Assembly: GCA_040880585.1 (NCBI GenBank)
Contig: JBBDID010000018.1
Location: forward strand, 1 to 64,000
Direction of reading: 5' to 3'
Source of the DNA: Paracrocinitomix sp040880585
GTDB lineage: Bacteria > Bacteroidota > Bacteroidia > Flavobacteriales_D > Crocinitomicaceae
DNA: 64,000 bases
This document shows, one piece after another, positions 26,509 through 35,207 of the stretch. Numbering within the stretch: position 1 is the stretch's first letter; each line of letters starts with the position of its first letter. The position numbers and the translations under genes are program-made. Under the pieces are notes generated by a model. It searched no databases, was not told the origin of the DNA, and saw only the letters and a list, made by a program, of their open reading frames with translations.

Positions 26509-28458
26509 ATGAGTTTTACATTAAAAGAGCGGTTAAAATACCGTTTTGAAAGGTATTTGAATAAGGGAGGTTCTTCCATTTTTATGAGCCTTTTCGTTGT
26601 TTTTATGGTCATTTTTCTGTTGATCATTCTTTTTCGTTTCATTATGCTCCAGGTCAATCCGGATTTAGGGCATCCGGAACATACTTCTTTTTGGGATGAT
26701 ATTTGGAAAACCTGGCTTCAGATGACCGATCCCGGAAACATGAATCAGGATAATGAAGCGCCGGGCTGGTTAAAAATCACCACGATTTTATCAGGTATTG
26801 TGGGAGTTGTGATTCTATCCATGTTGATCGCCTTTATTACTACTTCATTAGAAAATCTTTTTTACAACTTCAGAAAAGGAAGGGGCAAAGTGATCGAAGA
26901 GGGGCATACACTGATTTTGGGATGGAATGAGCGAGTGGTTGATATTATTCGGGAGTTGATTATTGCTAATGAAAGCGAAAAACAAGCTGCGGTTGTAATT
27001 TTATCTGATACCGATAAAGAAGTGATGGATGACCTGATCGCTAAAAGGCTGCCGGCCACTAAAAGCACTCGAATTGTAACCACTACTGGAGACTATGCCA
27101 ATATCAATGAGTTGAAAAGGGTGAATATTGCCGGGGCAAAATCGGTGATTCTTTTAGCAAACTGTTCTGAAAGCAGTTCAGATGAACGAAAAATTGATTC
27201 GGATGTGCAATCTATCAAGTCTATTATGGCTATGGTGTCTTGTCAAAATGGAACAAACCAATTACCCATTATTGCTGAAATATTTAGTGAGGAAAAGCGA
27301 AAGTTGATCTCCTTTTTTAATGATGATCAGATCATTGCGTTAGACAGTTGGGATATTATGGGAAAATTACTCGTGCAAACTTCCCTGACCAGTGGTTTAG
27401 AGATGGTTTATAATGAGATATTATCGTTTGATGGCTGTGAAATTTATTTTTACACTGCAAAGTGGAAGCAAGTAAGGTTTGGCGATTTGCCTTTCCATTT
27501 TAGAGACGGAATTCCACTTGGGGTGTACAATGAGACAGATGGTATTCGGCTACGGCCTTCAAAAGATTATCAGTTGCAGGATGGCGAACAAATCATAATT
27601 TTGGCAGAGGATGACTCTACCATTCAATTTGAATCTCAACAATGGATTCAACCGAAGTCACTGAAACTCTCCGGAAAAAAATTGGAGAAAAAAAGCAAAA
27701 ATATTCTCATTTTGGGATGGCATAGTGTAGCAGAGATCTTTATCAGAGAATCTTCTGATTACCTTACAAAGGGCTCAAAAGTTGATATTCTTTTTCATGA
27801 ACCCAATGATTTTTTACTTGAGAAAATTGCCGCCTTAAAGTCGATTTATTCGGAATTTGAGATTAACCTCCATGATTCTGATCCCTTAAAACTGGAAAAT
27901 TTGCAAGCATTTGATCCTTTCTTCTATGATAATATCATTATACTTTCACAAAACTTGGAAGAGTTAAGGGCAGATAAGATCGACTCTGATACTTTAATCA
28001 TCCTCCTGCTATTGCGCAACATTAAAAAGGAAAAAGGGGGGGTAAGCGATTCAAAGATCATTACACAAGTACTCAACTCCGAGAATCAGGAAATCATTAC
28101 CCAAACAGATGTAGACGACTTCATCATCAGCAATAAACTCATTACTATGATACTTGCCCAACTTTCTGAAGAACCACTAATCAAAATTTTGTATGATGAT
28201 TTGTTTTCTGAAGATGGCAGTGAGATTTATGTGAAACCGGCAGATCTTTATTTTTCGGATTTCCCGGTTCAGGTTGTTTTTGCTGATATCATAGCATTAG
28301 CAAGTGAACGAAACGAAGTGTGTATAGGTATTCGAAAAGGGGAGTTATCAAAAAATTCAGCCAAAAATTTTGGCGTAGAGTTAAATCTACCCAAAGATCA
28401 AAAAATAATGATTGAATCTACCGATTTTTTGGTGGTATTGTCAGAAGATGAATTGTGA
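26509..28458 (+). CDS. CASTOR/POLLUX-like ion channel with two RCK-type domains
   Basis: A 649-residue protein. Two membrane helices (about residues 23-50 and 92-120) flank a pore-like loop with TWLQMTDPGNM near 67. Two tandem Rossmann-like regulatory modules follow, LILGWNERVVDIIRELI near 134 and LILGWHSVAEIFIRE near 397. This order is that of plant CASTOR/POLLUX channels and their bacterial relatives, which conduct cations under ligand control. It lacks the canonical TVGYG K+ filter, so ion selectivity is open. It stands alone, with citrate synthase downstream. Confidence 0.82.
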   Translation: MSFTLKERLKYRFERYLNKGGSSIFMSLFVVFMVIFLLIILFRFIMLQVNPDLGHPEHTSFWDDIWKTWLQMTDPGNMNQDNEAPGWLKITTILSGIVGVVILSMLIAFITTSLENLFYNFRKGRGKVIEEGHTLILGWNERVVDIIRELIIANESEKQAAVVILSDTDKEVMDDLIAKRLPATKSTRIVTTTGDYANINELKRVNIAGAKSVILLANCSESSSDERKIDSDVQSIKSIMAMVSCQNGTNQLPIIAEIFSEEKRKLISFFNDDQIIALDSWDIMGKLLVQTSLTSGLEMVYNEILSFDGCEIYFYTAKWKQVRFGDLPFHFRDGIPLGVYNETDGIRLRPSKDYQLQDGEQIIILAEDDSTIQFESQQWIQPKSLKLSGKKLEKKSKNILILGWHSVAEIFIRESSDYLTKGSKVDILFHEPNDFLLEKIAALKSIYSEFEINLHDSDPLKLENLQAFDPFFYDNIIILSQNLEELRADKIDSDTLIILLLLRNIKKEKGGVSDSKIITQVLNSENQEIITQTDVDDFIISNKLITMILAQLSEEPLIKILYDDLFSEDGSEIYVKPADLYFSDFPVQVVFADIIALASERNEVCIGIRKGELSKNSAKNFGVELNLPKDQKIMIESTDFLVVLSEDEL

Positions 28459-28561
28459 TTTAAATCCGCTAAGAGCTTCGTTTTGAATTGCTGATTCAAC
28501 GCTTTATCCACGTCGATAAAAAAAAGTACGCCATAGCTCTTAAATTTAACAAAATTCACAC

Positions 28562-28569
28562 TATCTTAG
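28562..28569 (+). promoter_or_regulatory. Candidate -7 box of citrate synthase gene
   Basis: TATCTTAG, one base off TAnnTTTG, lies 34 bases before the gltA start. No clear TTG is seen at the expected upstream spacing. Confidence 0.35.
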
Positions 28570-28603
28570 GGGAGAGAATTTTTTAATACTGGATGATATA
28601 ATT

Positions 28604-29902
28604 ATGGAAACAAAGACGGACGAAGTAGCAATAATACAACTTAATGGCCAATCAATTGAATTACCGGTTGTTATGGGCACAGAAAATGAGAAGGCGCTGG
28701 ATATTTCAAACTTGAGATCAGAAACAGGCTACATTACACTAGATAGAGGCTTTAAAAACACCGGGTCTTGTCAAAGTGCGATTACTTTTCTTGATGGAGA
28801 AAAGGGAATTTTAAGATATAGAGGGTATCCGATCGAGCAATTGGCGGAAGATGCTTCTTTTTTGGAAGTAACTTACTTGATTTTAAAAGGAGAGTTACCG
28901 AATAAAAAACAATTAAAGGATTTTGAGGATGAGGTTGATCACCACACATTGGTGCATGAAGACATGAAGCGATTTTTTGAGGCTTATCCGGCTCAGGCAC
29001 ATCCAATGGGAATTCTCGCTTCAATGATTTGTTCCATGTCTACATTTTATCCGGAGTCTCAAAACCCAAATCGATCTCAGGAAGCTTTTCAGTTGAGCAT
29101 TACCAGACTCGTTGCGAAATTACCGACATTGGCGGCTATGGTGTATAAAAATGCCGTTCGTCATCCGTTTATGTATCCAAAAAATGATTTGGGATATATT
29201 GAAAATTTCATGTACATGATGTGGGGGATGCCAACAGAAGACTACGAGCCCAATCCGGTGGTTGCAAAAGCATTGAATAAATTACTGATACTACACGCAG
29301 ATCATGAACAAAACTGCTCTGCTTCAACGGTACGTATCGTTGGATCATCTCAAGCCAATTTGTATGCCTCTATTTCAGCAGGTATCTCGGCACTTTGGGG
29401 ACCACTTCATGGTGGAGCTAACCAGGCAGTGATTGAAATGCTTGAAATGATTCAGGAAGATGGGGGAGACCTCGATAAATGGATCGCAAAAGCAAAAGAC
29501 AAAGAAGATCCTTTCCGTTTAATGGGATTCGGACACCGGGTATATAAAAACTTTGACCCCAGAGCAACGATTATTAAAAAAGCCTGTGATGATATTTTAG
29601 GCGAACTGGGCATCAAAGATCCTACATTGGATATTGCTAAAAAGCTAGAAAAAGTAGCCTTAGAAGATGAGTATTTCAAAGAAAGAGGCCTGTATCCGAA
29701 TGTGGATTTCTATTCCGGTATCATTTACCGTGCAATTGGAATTCCTACCGAGATGTTTACCGTCATGTTTGCTTTAGGGCGTCTTCCCGGCTGGATTGCT
29801 CAGTGGAAAGAAATGTTAGATAATGGTGATCCGATTGGAAGACCAAGACAGGTGTATGTAGGGAAAAATGAAAGAAAATTTGTCCCGATCGAAAAAAGAT
29901 AA
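28604..29902 (+). CDS. gltA: Citrate synthase (type II hexameric)
   Basis: A 432-residue enzyme condensing acetyl-CoA and oxaloacetate in the TCA cycle. The catalytic set is present: His in GPLHGGANQAVIEML near 266, His in MGFGHRVYKNFDPRA near 308 and Asp in NVDFYSGIIYRAIGIP near 366. The N-terminal extension (about 45 residues before TGYITLDRGF) resembles that of NADH-sensitive type II enzymes. The gene is followed by a MITE-like palindrome that ends in T-runs on both strands. Confidence 0.96.
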   Translation: METKTDEVAIIQLNGQSIELPVVMGTENEKALDISNLRSETGYITLDRGFKNTGSCQSAITFLDGEKGILRYRGYPIEQLAEDASFLEVTYLILKGELPNKKQLKDFEDEVDHHTLVHEDMKRFFEAYPAQAHPMGILASMICSMSTFYPESQNPNRSQEAFQLSITRLVAKLPTLAAMVYKNAVRHPFMYPKNDLGYIENFMYMMWGMPTEDYEPNPVVAKALNKLLILHADHEQNCSASTVRIVGSSQANLYASISAGISALWGPLHGGANQAVIEMLEMIQEDGGDLDKWIAKAKDKEDPFRLMGFGHRVYKNFDPRATIIKKACDDILGELGIKDPTLDIAKKLEKVALEDEYFKERGLYPNVDFYSGIIYRAIGIPTEMFTVMFALGRLPGWIAQWKEMLDNGDPIGRPRQVYVGKNERKFVPIEKR

Positions 29903-29959
29903 ACGAATAAACAATATACTGAATCATTGATGTCCGGGGAAATAATGACTCCCATTTCC

Positions 29960-30003
29960 GCCATTTCATTTCCCCATCCGCCAACTGGCGGAAGTGAAAT
30001 GGC
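29960..30003. repeat. Imperfect palindrome downstream of gltA
   Basis: Bases 29960-30003 read gccatttcatttccccatcc, then gccaactggcggaagtgaaa and tggc. The inner ccgcca/tggcgg and the outer gccattt/aaatggc pair. It lies between the convergent gltA and proC genes, just left of the larger palindromic element. Confidence 0.5.
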
Positions 30004-30071
30004 TTGACTTTCTTACCAATCACCACACTCGCTTTTTAAATTTTCACCGGACAATAATGATACTGAAAACT

Positions 30072-30231
30072 AAAAAGAGGCGGTCTCAAAAGTAGATGAA
30101 AGCGGCCCATTTCGAAAATCAATTTTCCTCGTTCCTAAAGGATGATTGATTTTCAAGAATTTACCCTTTAGGGGTTAGGGGAAAGAATTCTTGAAAAATG
30201 AAAGTTTTGACTTTTGAGACCGCCTCTTTTT
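30072..30231. mobile_element. MITE-like palindromic element, copy 1
   Basis: A 160-base element with perfect 22-base terminal inverted repeats (30072-30093 and 30210-30231; core gaggcggtctcaaaagt). Inside are two hairpins: gaaaatcaat/attgattttc (30114-30123, 30145-30154) and ttttcaagaatt/aattcttgaaaa (30150-30161, 30186-30197), with taccctttagggg in the loop of the second. A second copy at 53791-53936 keeps all hairpins with compensating base changes. It lies between convergent gltA and proC and can act as a bidirectional terminator. It has no coding capacity. Confidence 0.7.
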
Positions 30232-30254
30232 TTATACTTTATAGTTTGGTAACA

Positions 30255-31061
30255 TCAGTATTCTTCTCCTAACTCAACAGCTCTGTTAAACGCCGCGTAA
30301 GCTGCTTCCTTTATTAATTCTTCAACATTGTTTTCATCCATAGAGTCTAATGCCGCTCGTGTAGTTCCGCCTTTAGACGCCACGCGATCCATCCAGGTAG
30401 CAGGAGAAAGATCCGAATCATTAAACAATTCTACCGCTCCTTCAAAAGTGGTGCTCACTAACACTTTGGAGTCATTGTCAGAAAACCCCATTTTCTTGGC
30501 CGCTTCCATCATAGATTGCATGAAATAAAATACATAAGCCGGTCCACTGCCTGATATGCCTGTTGATTTATCTATAAAACTTTCTTCATGAACATGAATA
30601 GATTCACCTGTAGTGTCCAGTAAATTTCTGATCATTAACAACTCAATCCGGCTGACCTCTTTGGATTCAGTGAATGAAGTCACACCTTTACCCACTTTTG
30701 CGGGCAGGTTAGGCATTGCTCTAACCACTTTTGTAATCCCCAACTGTTCCTGAATGTGTCCTATTGTGACACCTGCCATCAAAGAAACCACCAATTGTTC
30801 CTTGTGAAAGTGAGGTTTTATTTTCTCAAACAAATCGCCGGAGTGATAGGGCTTTACCGCAATAAAAACAATGTCAGCCGTTGGCAAACAATCTTCCAGA
30901 TTCTCCTGTACATCAAAAAGCGGATTTTCTTTCAGCGTTTCAATAAGTTCAACACTGATGTCGTGAATCATGAGCTTTCTACGATTCAATAAGGGCGATT
31001 TAGCCATGCCTTCTGAGTAAGTCAATCCCATATTTCCTGCTCCGATCACTAATACTTTCAT
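30255..31061 (-). CDS. proC: Pyrroline-5-carboxylate reductase
   Basis: A 268-residue NAD(P)H enzyme for the last step of proline synthesis. The N-terminal Rossmann motif is VLVIGAGNMGLTYSEGM (residues 3-19); IVFIAVKPYHS lies near 64, VVRAMPNLPAKVGKG near 112, and the family signature STGISGSGPAYVFYFMQSMMEAA near 165. The C-terminal KGGTTRAALDSMDE is intact. The start has a strong AAGGAG ribosome-binding site (uncommon here) and a TACTTTTG -7-like box at 31081-31088. Confidence 0.95.
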   Translation of the reverse strand: MKVLVIGAGNMGLTYSEGMAKSPLLNRRKLMIHDISVELIETLKENPLFDVQENLEDCLPTADIVFIAVKPYHSGDLFEKIKPHFHKEQLVVSLMAGVTIGHIQEQLGITKVVRAMPNLPAKVGKGVTSFTESKEVSRIELLMIRNLLDTTGESIHVHEESFIDKSTGISGSGPAYVFYFMQSMMEAAKKMGFSDNDSKVLVSTTFEGAVELFNDSDLSPATWMDRVASKGGTTRAALDSMDENNVEELIKEAAYAAFNRAVELGEEY

Positions 31062-31080
31062 AATTGTTCTCCTTTTTTAA

Positions 31081-31088
31081 CAAAAGTA
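31081..31088 (-). promoter_or_regulatory. Candidate -7 box of proC
   Basis: TACTTTTG on the minus strand matches TAnnTTTG and lies about 20 bases before the proC ATG. A TTTG further upstream is spaced 24 bases away, slightly long for a -33 box. Confidence 0.45.
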
Positions 31089-31157
31089 CCGGTTTTAATG
31101 GGAAAAGCGGCTCAAATAACTAAAAGCTTGACTAAAAATGAAGAAGAGATAGAAGAA

Positions 31158-31739
31158 TTAAGATTTTTTTAGACGGCGTATGGGATTCATCCAAAGTTCT
31201 AGCAATATACGTAACACAATGATGGATAGTAAAACGATCGCCTTATTAATCGAATTGAAAATGTAAAGTATAGCCCCATTCACTATTAGAATACAAAAAA
31301 TGGTCAGAATTCTGCTTAGCATTTCCTGTTGATAAGAACTGCTTCTCTTGTTTTTCTTTTGTGAGAAAAATGAAACGAATGCACCAATAGATATAATCGC
31401 CCAGACAAACCAACTTTCTGAAGCTGTATTTTTAAGATAGAGTTTAAAATTTTCAGTAAATTGATAATCAACGGTAGGGAATTCATTGATTTGTTGAGCG
31501 AGAAAAGCCGTACCAAATAAAGCTATGCTCACTAGTATTCCACCACTGATAAAAATAGGACCTGGTTGTCCTTTTGATGAGGAGAACAAAAAGTAAACCG
31601 TACCCAATACTACTAATAATGCAATTTCAAAAACATAAGCCAGAGCAGCATGTGAAAAGCTCCACCCCAATGAATAATATCCGATTATTAATAAAATTCC
31701 GGATATTGTTTGTATGAATAAGCCCGAGTAAGGATTCAT
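31158..31739 (-). CDS. Integral membrane protein of unknown function
   Basis: A 193-residue hydrophobic protein with about six predicted membrane segments, for example TISGILLIIGYYSLGW near 10, FEIALLVVLGTVYFLF near 37 and ISGGILVSIALFGTAFL near 65. Its alternating hydrophobic helices and a basic C-terminus (NPIRRLKKS) suggest an inner-membrane location. I do not recognise the family with confidence. It is four bases from the thiolase gene stop on the same strand, so it may be its operon partner. Confidence 0.65.
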   Translation of the reverse strand: MNPYSGLFIQTISGILLIIGYYSLGWSFSHAALAYVFEIALLVVLGTVYFLFSSSKGQPGPIFISGGILVSIALFGTAFLAQQINEFPTVDYQFTENFKLYLKNTASESWFVWAIISIGAFVSFFSQKKNKRSSSYQQEMLSRILTIFCILIVNGAILYIFNSINKAIVLLSIIVLRILLELWMNPIRRLKKS

Positions 31740-31742
31740 GGT

Positions 31743-32951
31743 TTAAGCCCGTTCTATAATGGTAGCATACCCCTGCCCAACACCAATACACAGAGTCACC
31801 AGGGCATATCGTTTATTCGTCTTTTGTAATTCAATAGCAGCTGTTTGCAAAATTCGTCCTCCGGTCATTCCCAGTGGGTGTCCAATAGCAATACCACCGC
31901 CATTTGGATTAATTCTTGGATCGTCATCTTCTAATCCCATTTCACGGGTACAAGCTAGTGCTTGAGCAGCAAAAGCTTCATTAATTTCTATGATGTCCAT
32001 ATCATCCATGGTAAGCCCTGCTCTTGCCAGTGCTTTTTGAGAGGCATACACCGGGCCGATTCCCATAATTCGAGGTTCTACTCCCGCAACAGCCGCAGAG
32101 ACAATTCTTGCCATTGGTTTAAAGTTGTTTGTTTTAACAGCATCTTCTGAAGCGATAAGCAGTGCCACGGCTCCGTCATTTAAACCGGACGCATTGCCCG
32201 CTGTAACAGATCCTCCTTCTTTTTTAAAAGCGGGGCGGAGCTTTCCTAATATTTCTAGGGTAGTGGTGGGTTTAATGAATTCATCCTGATCAAAAATAAT
32301 CGGATCTTTTTTTCTTTGCGGAATAGATACCGGAACAATTTCTTCGGCCAGGCGACCATTTTTTTGGGCAGCTGCGGCTTTCATCTGACTTTGGTAAGCA
32401 AATTTGTCCTGGTCCTCACGCGAGATCTTGTACATTTCAACCAGATTTTCAGCCGTATTTCCCATGCCATCTGTTCCGTAAATTTCTTTCATTTTTGGGT
32501 TGATAAACCGCCATCCGAAGGAAGAATCGTGCATTTCGGCATCCCGACCAAAAGGTTTAGATACTTTAGAGATTACCCACGGTCCTCTGGTCATCTGTTC
32601 AACACCACCTGAAATGTATATGTCTCCGGCGCCGTCTTTAATGGCTCTTGCTGCATTAATTGTAGACGCCATTCCAGATGAACAGAGTCTGTTAACAGTT
32701 TCGCCCCCAACAGTCCACGGAAGGCCCGCTAGAAGCAAGCTCATACGCGCTACATTTCTATTGTCTTCACCTGCCTGATTGGCACAACCAAAAATAACGT
32801 CTTCAATATCTTTTGGATTTAATTGTGAGTTCCGTTGGATTAACTCTTTCATAACAAGCGCTCCTAAATCATCTGTTCTAACCGGAGCAAGGGTTCCGCC
32901 AAAGTTCCCTATGGCTGTTCTAATGGCGTCAACTATGAAAACGTCTTTCAT
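31743..32951 (-). CDS. Acetyl-CoA C-acyltransferase (thiolase)
   Basis: A 402-residue thiolase that cleaves 3-oxoacyl-CoA, in beta-oxidation or aromatic (3-oxoadipyl-CoA) breakdown. The nucleophilic Cys is in VNRLCSSGMAS near 90, the His in NPNGGGIAIGHPLGMTGG near 357, and the second Cys in VTLCIGVGQG near 388. The frame is open upstream, but family members start at MKDVFIVDAIRTAIGNFGG, so the ATG ending at 32951 is chosen. A TAAATTTG -7-like box at 32993-33000 could drive it. No other beta-oxidation gene is adjacent. Confidence 0.92.
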   Translation of the reverse strand: MKDVFIVDAIRTAIGNFGGTLAPVRTDDLGALVMKELIQRNSQLNPKDIEDVIFGCANQAGEDNRNVARMSLLLAGLPWTVGGETVNRLCSSGMASTINAARAIKDGAGDIYISGGVEQMTRGPWVISKVSKPFGRDAEMHDSSFGWRFINPKMKEIYGTDGMGNTAENLVEMYKISREDQDKFAYQSQMKAAAAQKNGRLAEEIVPVSIPQRKKDPIIFDQDEFIKPTTTLEILGKLRPAFKKEGGSVTAGNASGLNDGAVALLIASEDAVKTNNFKPMARIVSAAVAGVEPRIMGIGPVYASQKALARAGLTMDDMDIIEINEAFAAQALACTREMGLEDDDPRINPNGGGIAIGHPLGMTGGRILQTAAIELQKTNKRYALVTLCIGVGQGYATIIERA

Positions 32952-33015
32952 TGATTTGAGTTTAGTTTGATATTTTCTGTTCTGTATTGGTTCAAATTTA
33001 ATAAGTTTGGGGGAT

Positions 33016-34452
33016 ATGTTGGATGCACTATCAGATAGAAAAATTATTTTGGGATTGATTTTGTTGCAACTGGCAATTTGCTTACCCTTTATTAATTCAT
33101 ATCCCATTTGTTTAGATGAGCCATTTTCAATTTTTTGGTCGCAGCAGGATTTGAATGAATTTATGCCGGAATTGGTGAAAGGGAATAACCCACCCTTATA
33201 CTTTATTATACTACACTATTGGATGGAAGTTTTTGGAGCCTCTCCATTTTCAACCCGTTCTCTATCGCTTCTATTCAGTATCCTCATGATTCCCTTTCTC
33301 TATGACCTGACAAAGAAGATAACTAATAAGCACTTTGCTATAATATCGGTACTTCTAACACTATTTTCTTCATTATTTCATTATCACAGTATTGAAGCCA
33401 GAATGTATTCCATGATGGTTTGTTTGACAGTCATCTCTTTTTGGGCAATGTACTGTTTAATTTTTGAGGATCGAAAATACTGGTGGCTTTTGGGAATATC
33501 AAACGGCTTACTTCTTTATACGCATTATTTGGGGTTTTATATTATAGGAATTCAAATTTTTGTTGTTTTAGTATCTATTAAAGAACTTTCTAGAAGTAGG
33601 TTTATTTCGTTAGGAATATCACTTCTTTTGACAACATTACTTTATTTTCCCAACCTTATGATTATACAAAGTAGACTTAAAGACTTTACAAGTCATGGGA
33701 CTTGGCTTCGTGCTCCTGAGTGGACCGAAATTTACGGTAATATAATTCGGTTTTTAAATTATCAATTGAGCACAGCGATCACCCTTTCAATTCTTATTAT
33801 TTTTGCAGTAATATGTAAAAAAGGATTATTAGGTCGATTGAAAGAGGTGTTGACAAATCCCAAAATGAGGTTTGTTGTGGTTGTTTTCTTTGGCGGTTAT
33901 TTTGGAATGTATCTTTTTTCTATTACGGTTCAGCCTGTTTTTTTAGATCGATACCTGCTTTATTTGCTTCCTTTTTTAATGATGATGATTTCAATTTATT
34001 TATTTCAAGCCACCAAGGGTTGTATTCGTAACAAAAAATGGATTTTACTTGCAGTTGCCCCTATTGCAATTGCTTGCTACTATGTTCCTCATGTCAATCG
34101 GGAAAATGATCAACTGGCCAATTATGTGAAACATTTAAATAACCCAAGAACCATTATAACTTTATGCCCACCTACTTTTGATTTGAATTTCATGTATCAC
34201 TATGATAGAAATTCTTTTAAGGATTATAGTAAATTTGATGAGCATCTTGAGCGACAAAATATACACCGTATATACAGTTTTGAAGATATTAATATGAATA
34301 TCGATTTCAATTACCTTATATATGTGGATGCCAATTCAAATTTCCTTTACCCAAATAATAATATCTTAAAAAATCTAGACAATAACTTACTCTTCCTTGA
34401 AAATAAAAAGTTTAAGGGCGAATATATTGTATACTATTATCAGAAGCCATGA
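33016..34452 (+). CDS. GT-C type membrane glycosyltransferase (family 39/ArnT-like)
   Basis: A 478-residue polytopic protein with about ten or more membrane helices. After the first helix comes the acidic CLDEPFSIFW motif near 35, then GNNPPLYFIILHYWMEVFG near 57-75 and SIEARMYSMM near 120. This arrangement is typical of bacterial GT39/GT83 enzymes that use polyprenyl-phosphate sugars. The C-terminal ~100 residues look soluble. The ATG at 33016 follows a possible TTG start nine bases earlier. The downstream gene overlaps by four bases. Substrate unknown. Confidence 0.78.
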   Translation: MLDALSDRKIILGLILLQLAICLPFINSYPICLDEPFSIFWSQQDLNEFMPELVKGNNPPLYFIILHYWMEVFGASPFSTRSLSLLFSILMIPFLYDLTKKITNKHFAIISVLLTLFSSLFHYHSIEARMYSMMVCLTVISFWAMYCLIFEDRKYWWLLGISNGLLLYTHYLGFYIIGIQIFVVLVSIKELSRSRFISLGISLLLTTLLYFPNLMIIQSRLKDFTSHGTWLRAPEWTEIYGNIIRFLNYQLSTAITLSILIIFAVICKKGLLGRLKEVLTNPKMRFVVVVFFGGYFGMYLFSITVQPVFLDRYLLYLLPFLMMMISIYLFQATKGCIRNKKWILLAVAPIAIACYYVPHVNRENDQLANYVKHLNNPRTIITLCPPTFDLNFMYHYDRNSFKDYSKFDEHLERQNIHRIYSFEDINMNIDFNYLIYVDANSNFLYPNNNILKNLDNNLLFLENKKFKGEYIVYYYQKP

Positions 34453-35207
34453 TTAATACAGTAAATATAATTGGGGCAGGTAATGTTGCTACAGCCTTGG
34501 CAGTAGTACTCAGTAAAAAAATCAGAGTTAAGGCGGTATGGTCTAGAAAACCAAAAACAGCCATTGAACTTTCATCCAGAATAAACTCAGAAGTGTGTCT
34601 CAGTTTAACTGATTTGCCCAACGCAGATTTGAATATTATTGCTGTTGCTGATGACGTAATAAAAGATACGGTCAAAAAGCTGGACATGAACATTCCAGTC
34701 GTACACACATCTGGGTCTGTTCCCAAATCAGTATTGAAGGATTTTAGAAAATACGGAGTTTTCTACCCCTTGCAAACTTTCTCAAAAGACAGAATGGTTG
34801 AAATGTCAGAAGTACCTTTTTTTATTGAGACTAATGATACAGAATTGGAGAGGGAATTATTCGATTTGACGAAAGAAGTTTTGAACACCACCCCATACAA
34901 ACTTAATAGTGATAAAAGAAAAGCTCTCCACTTAGCAGCAGTGATTTCAAATAATTTCACGAATCATTTATTACTTGAATCAAAGAAAATATTGACTCAA
35001 CAGGAGATTCCATTTGATGTTTTGAAAGCATTAATGTTTGAAACAGTAGGTAAAGCTTTTGACCTTGGACCTGAAAATGCACAGACAGGACCAGCTAATC
35101 GAGGGGATAAGAAGATCATTGAAGATCAGCTAAAACTATTGAAAGAACAGGAAATGAATCAACTATACAAGCTTTTTACGAGAGCAATAGAAAATAATAA
35201 AGCTTAG
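34449..35207 (+). CDS. Rossmann-like and DUF2520 domain protein
   Basis: A 252-residue NAD(P)-binding protein related to ProC and 6-phosphogluconate dehydrogenases. The N-terminal VNIIGAGNVATALAVVL (residues 5-21) is a dinucleotide motif, with VVHTSGSVP near 85 and YPLQTFSK near 103. The C-terminal DUF2520 region contains ALHLAAVISNNFTNHLL near 162 and TGPANRGD near 218. The substrate is unknown. Its start overlaps the glycosyltransferase stop (ATGA), and it converges on the next gene with a four-base overlap. Confidence 0.88.
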   Translation: MINTVNIIGAGNVATALAVVLSKKIRVKAVWSRKPKTAIELSSRINSEVCLSLTDLPNADLNIIAVADDVIKDTVKKLDMNIPVVHTSGSVPKSVLKDFRKYGVFYPLQTFSKDRMVEMSEVPFFIETNDTELERELFDLTKEVLNTTPYKLNSDKRKALHLAAVISNNFTNHLLLESKKILTQQEIPFDVLKALMFETVGKAFDLGPENAQTGPANRGDKKIIEDQLKLLKEQEMNQLYKLFTRAIENNKA

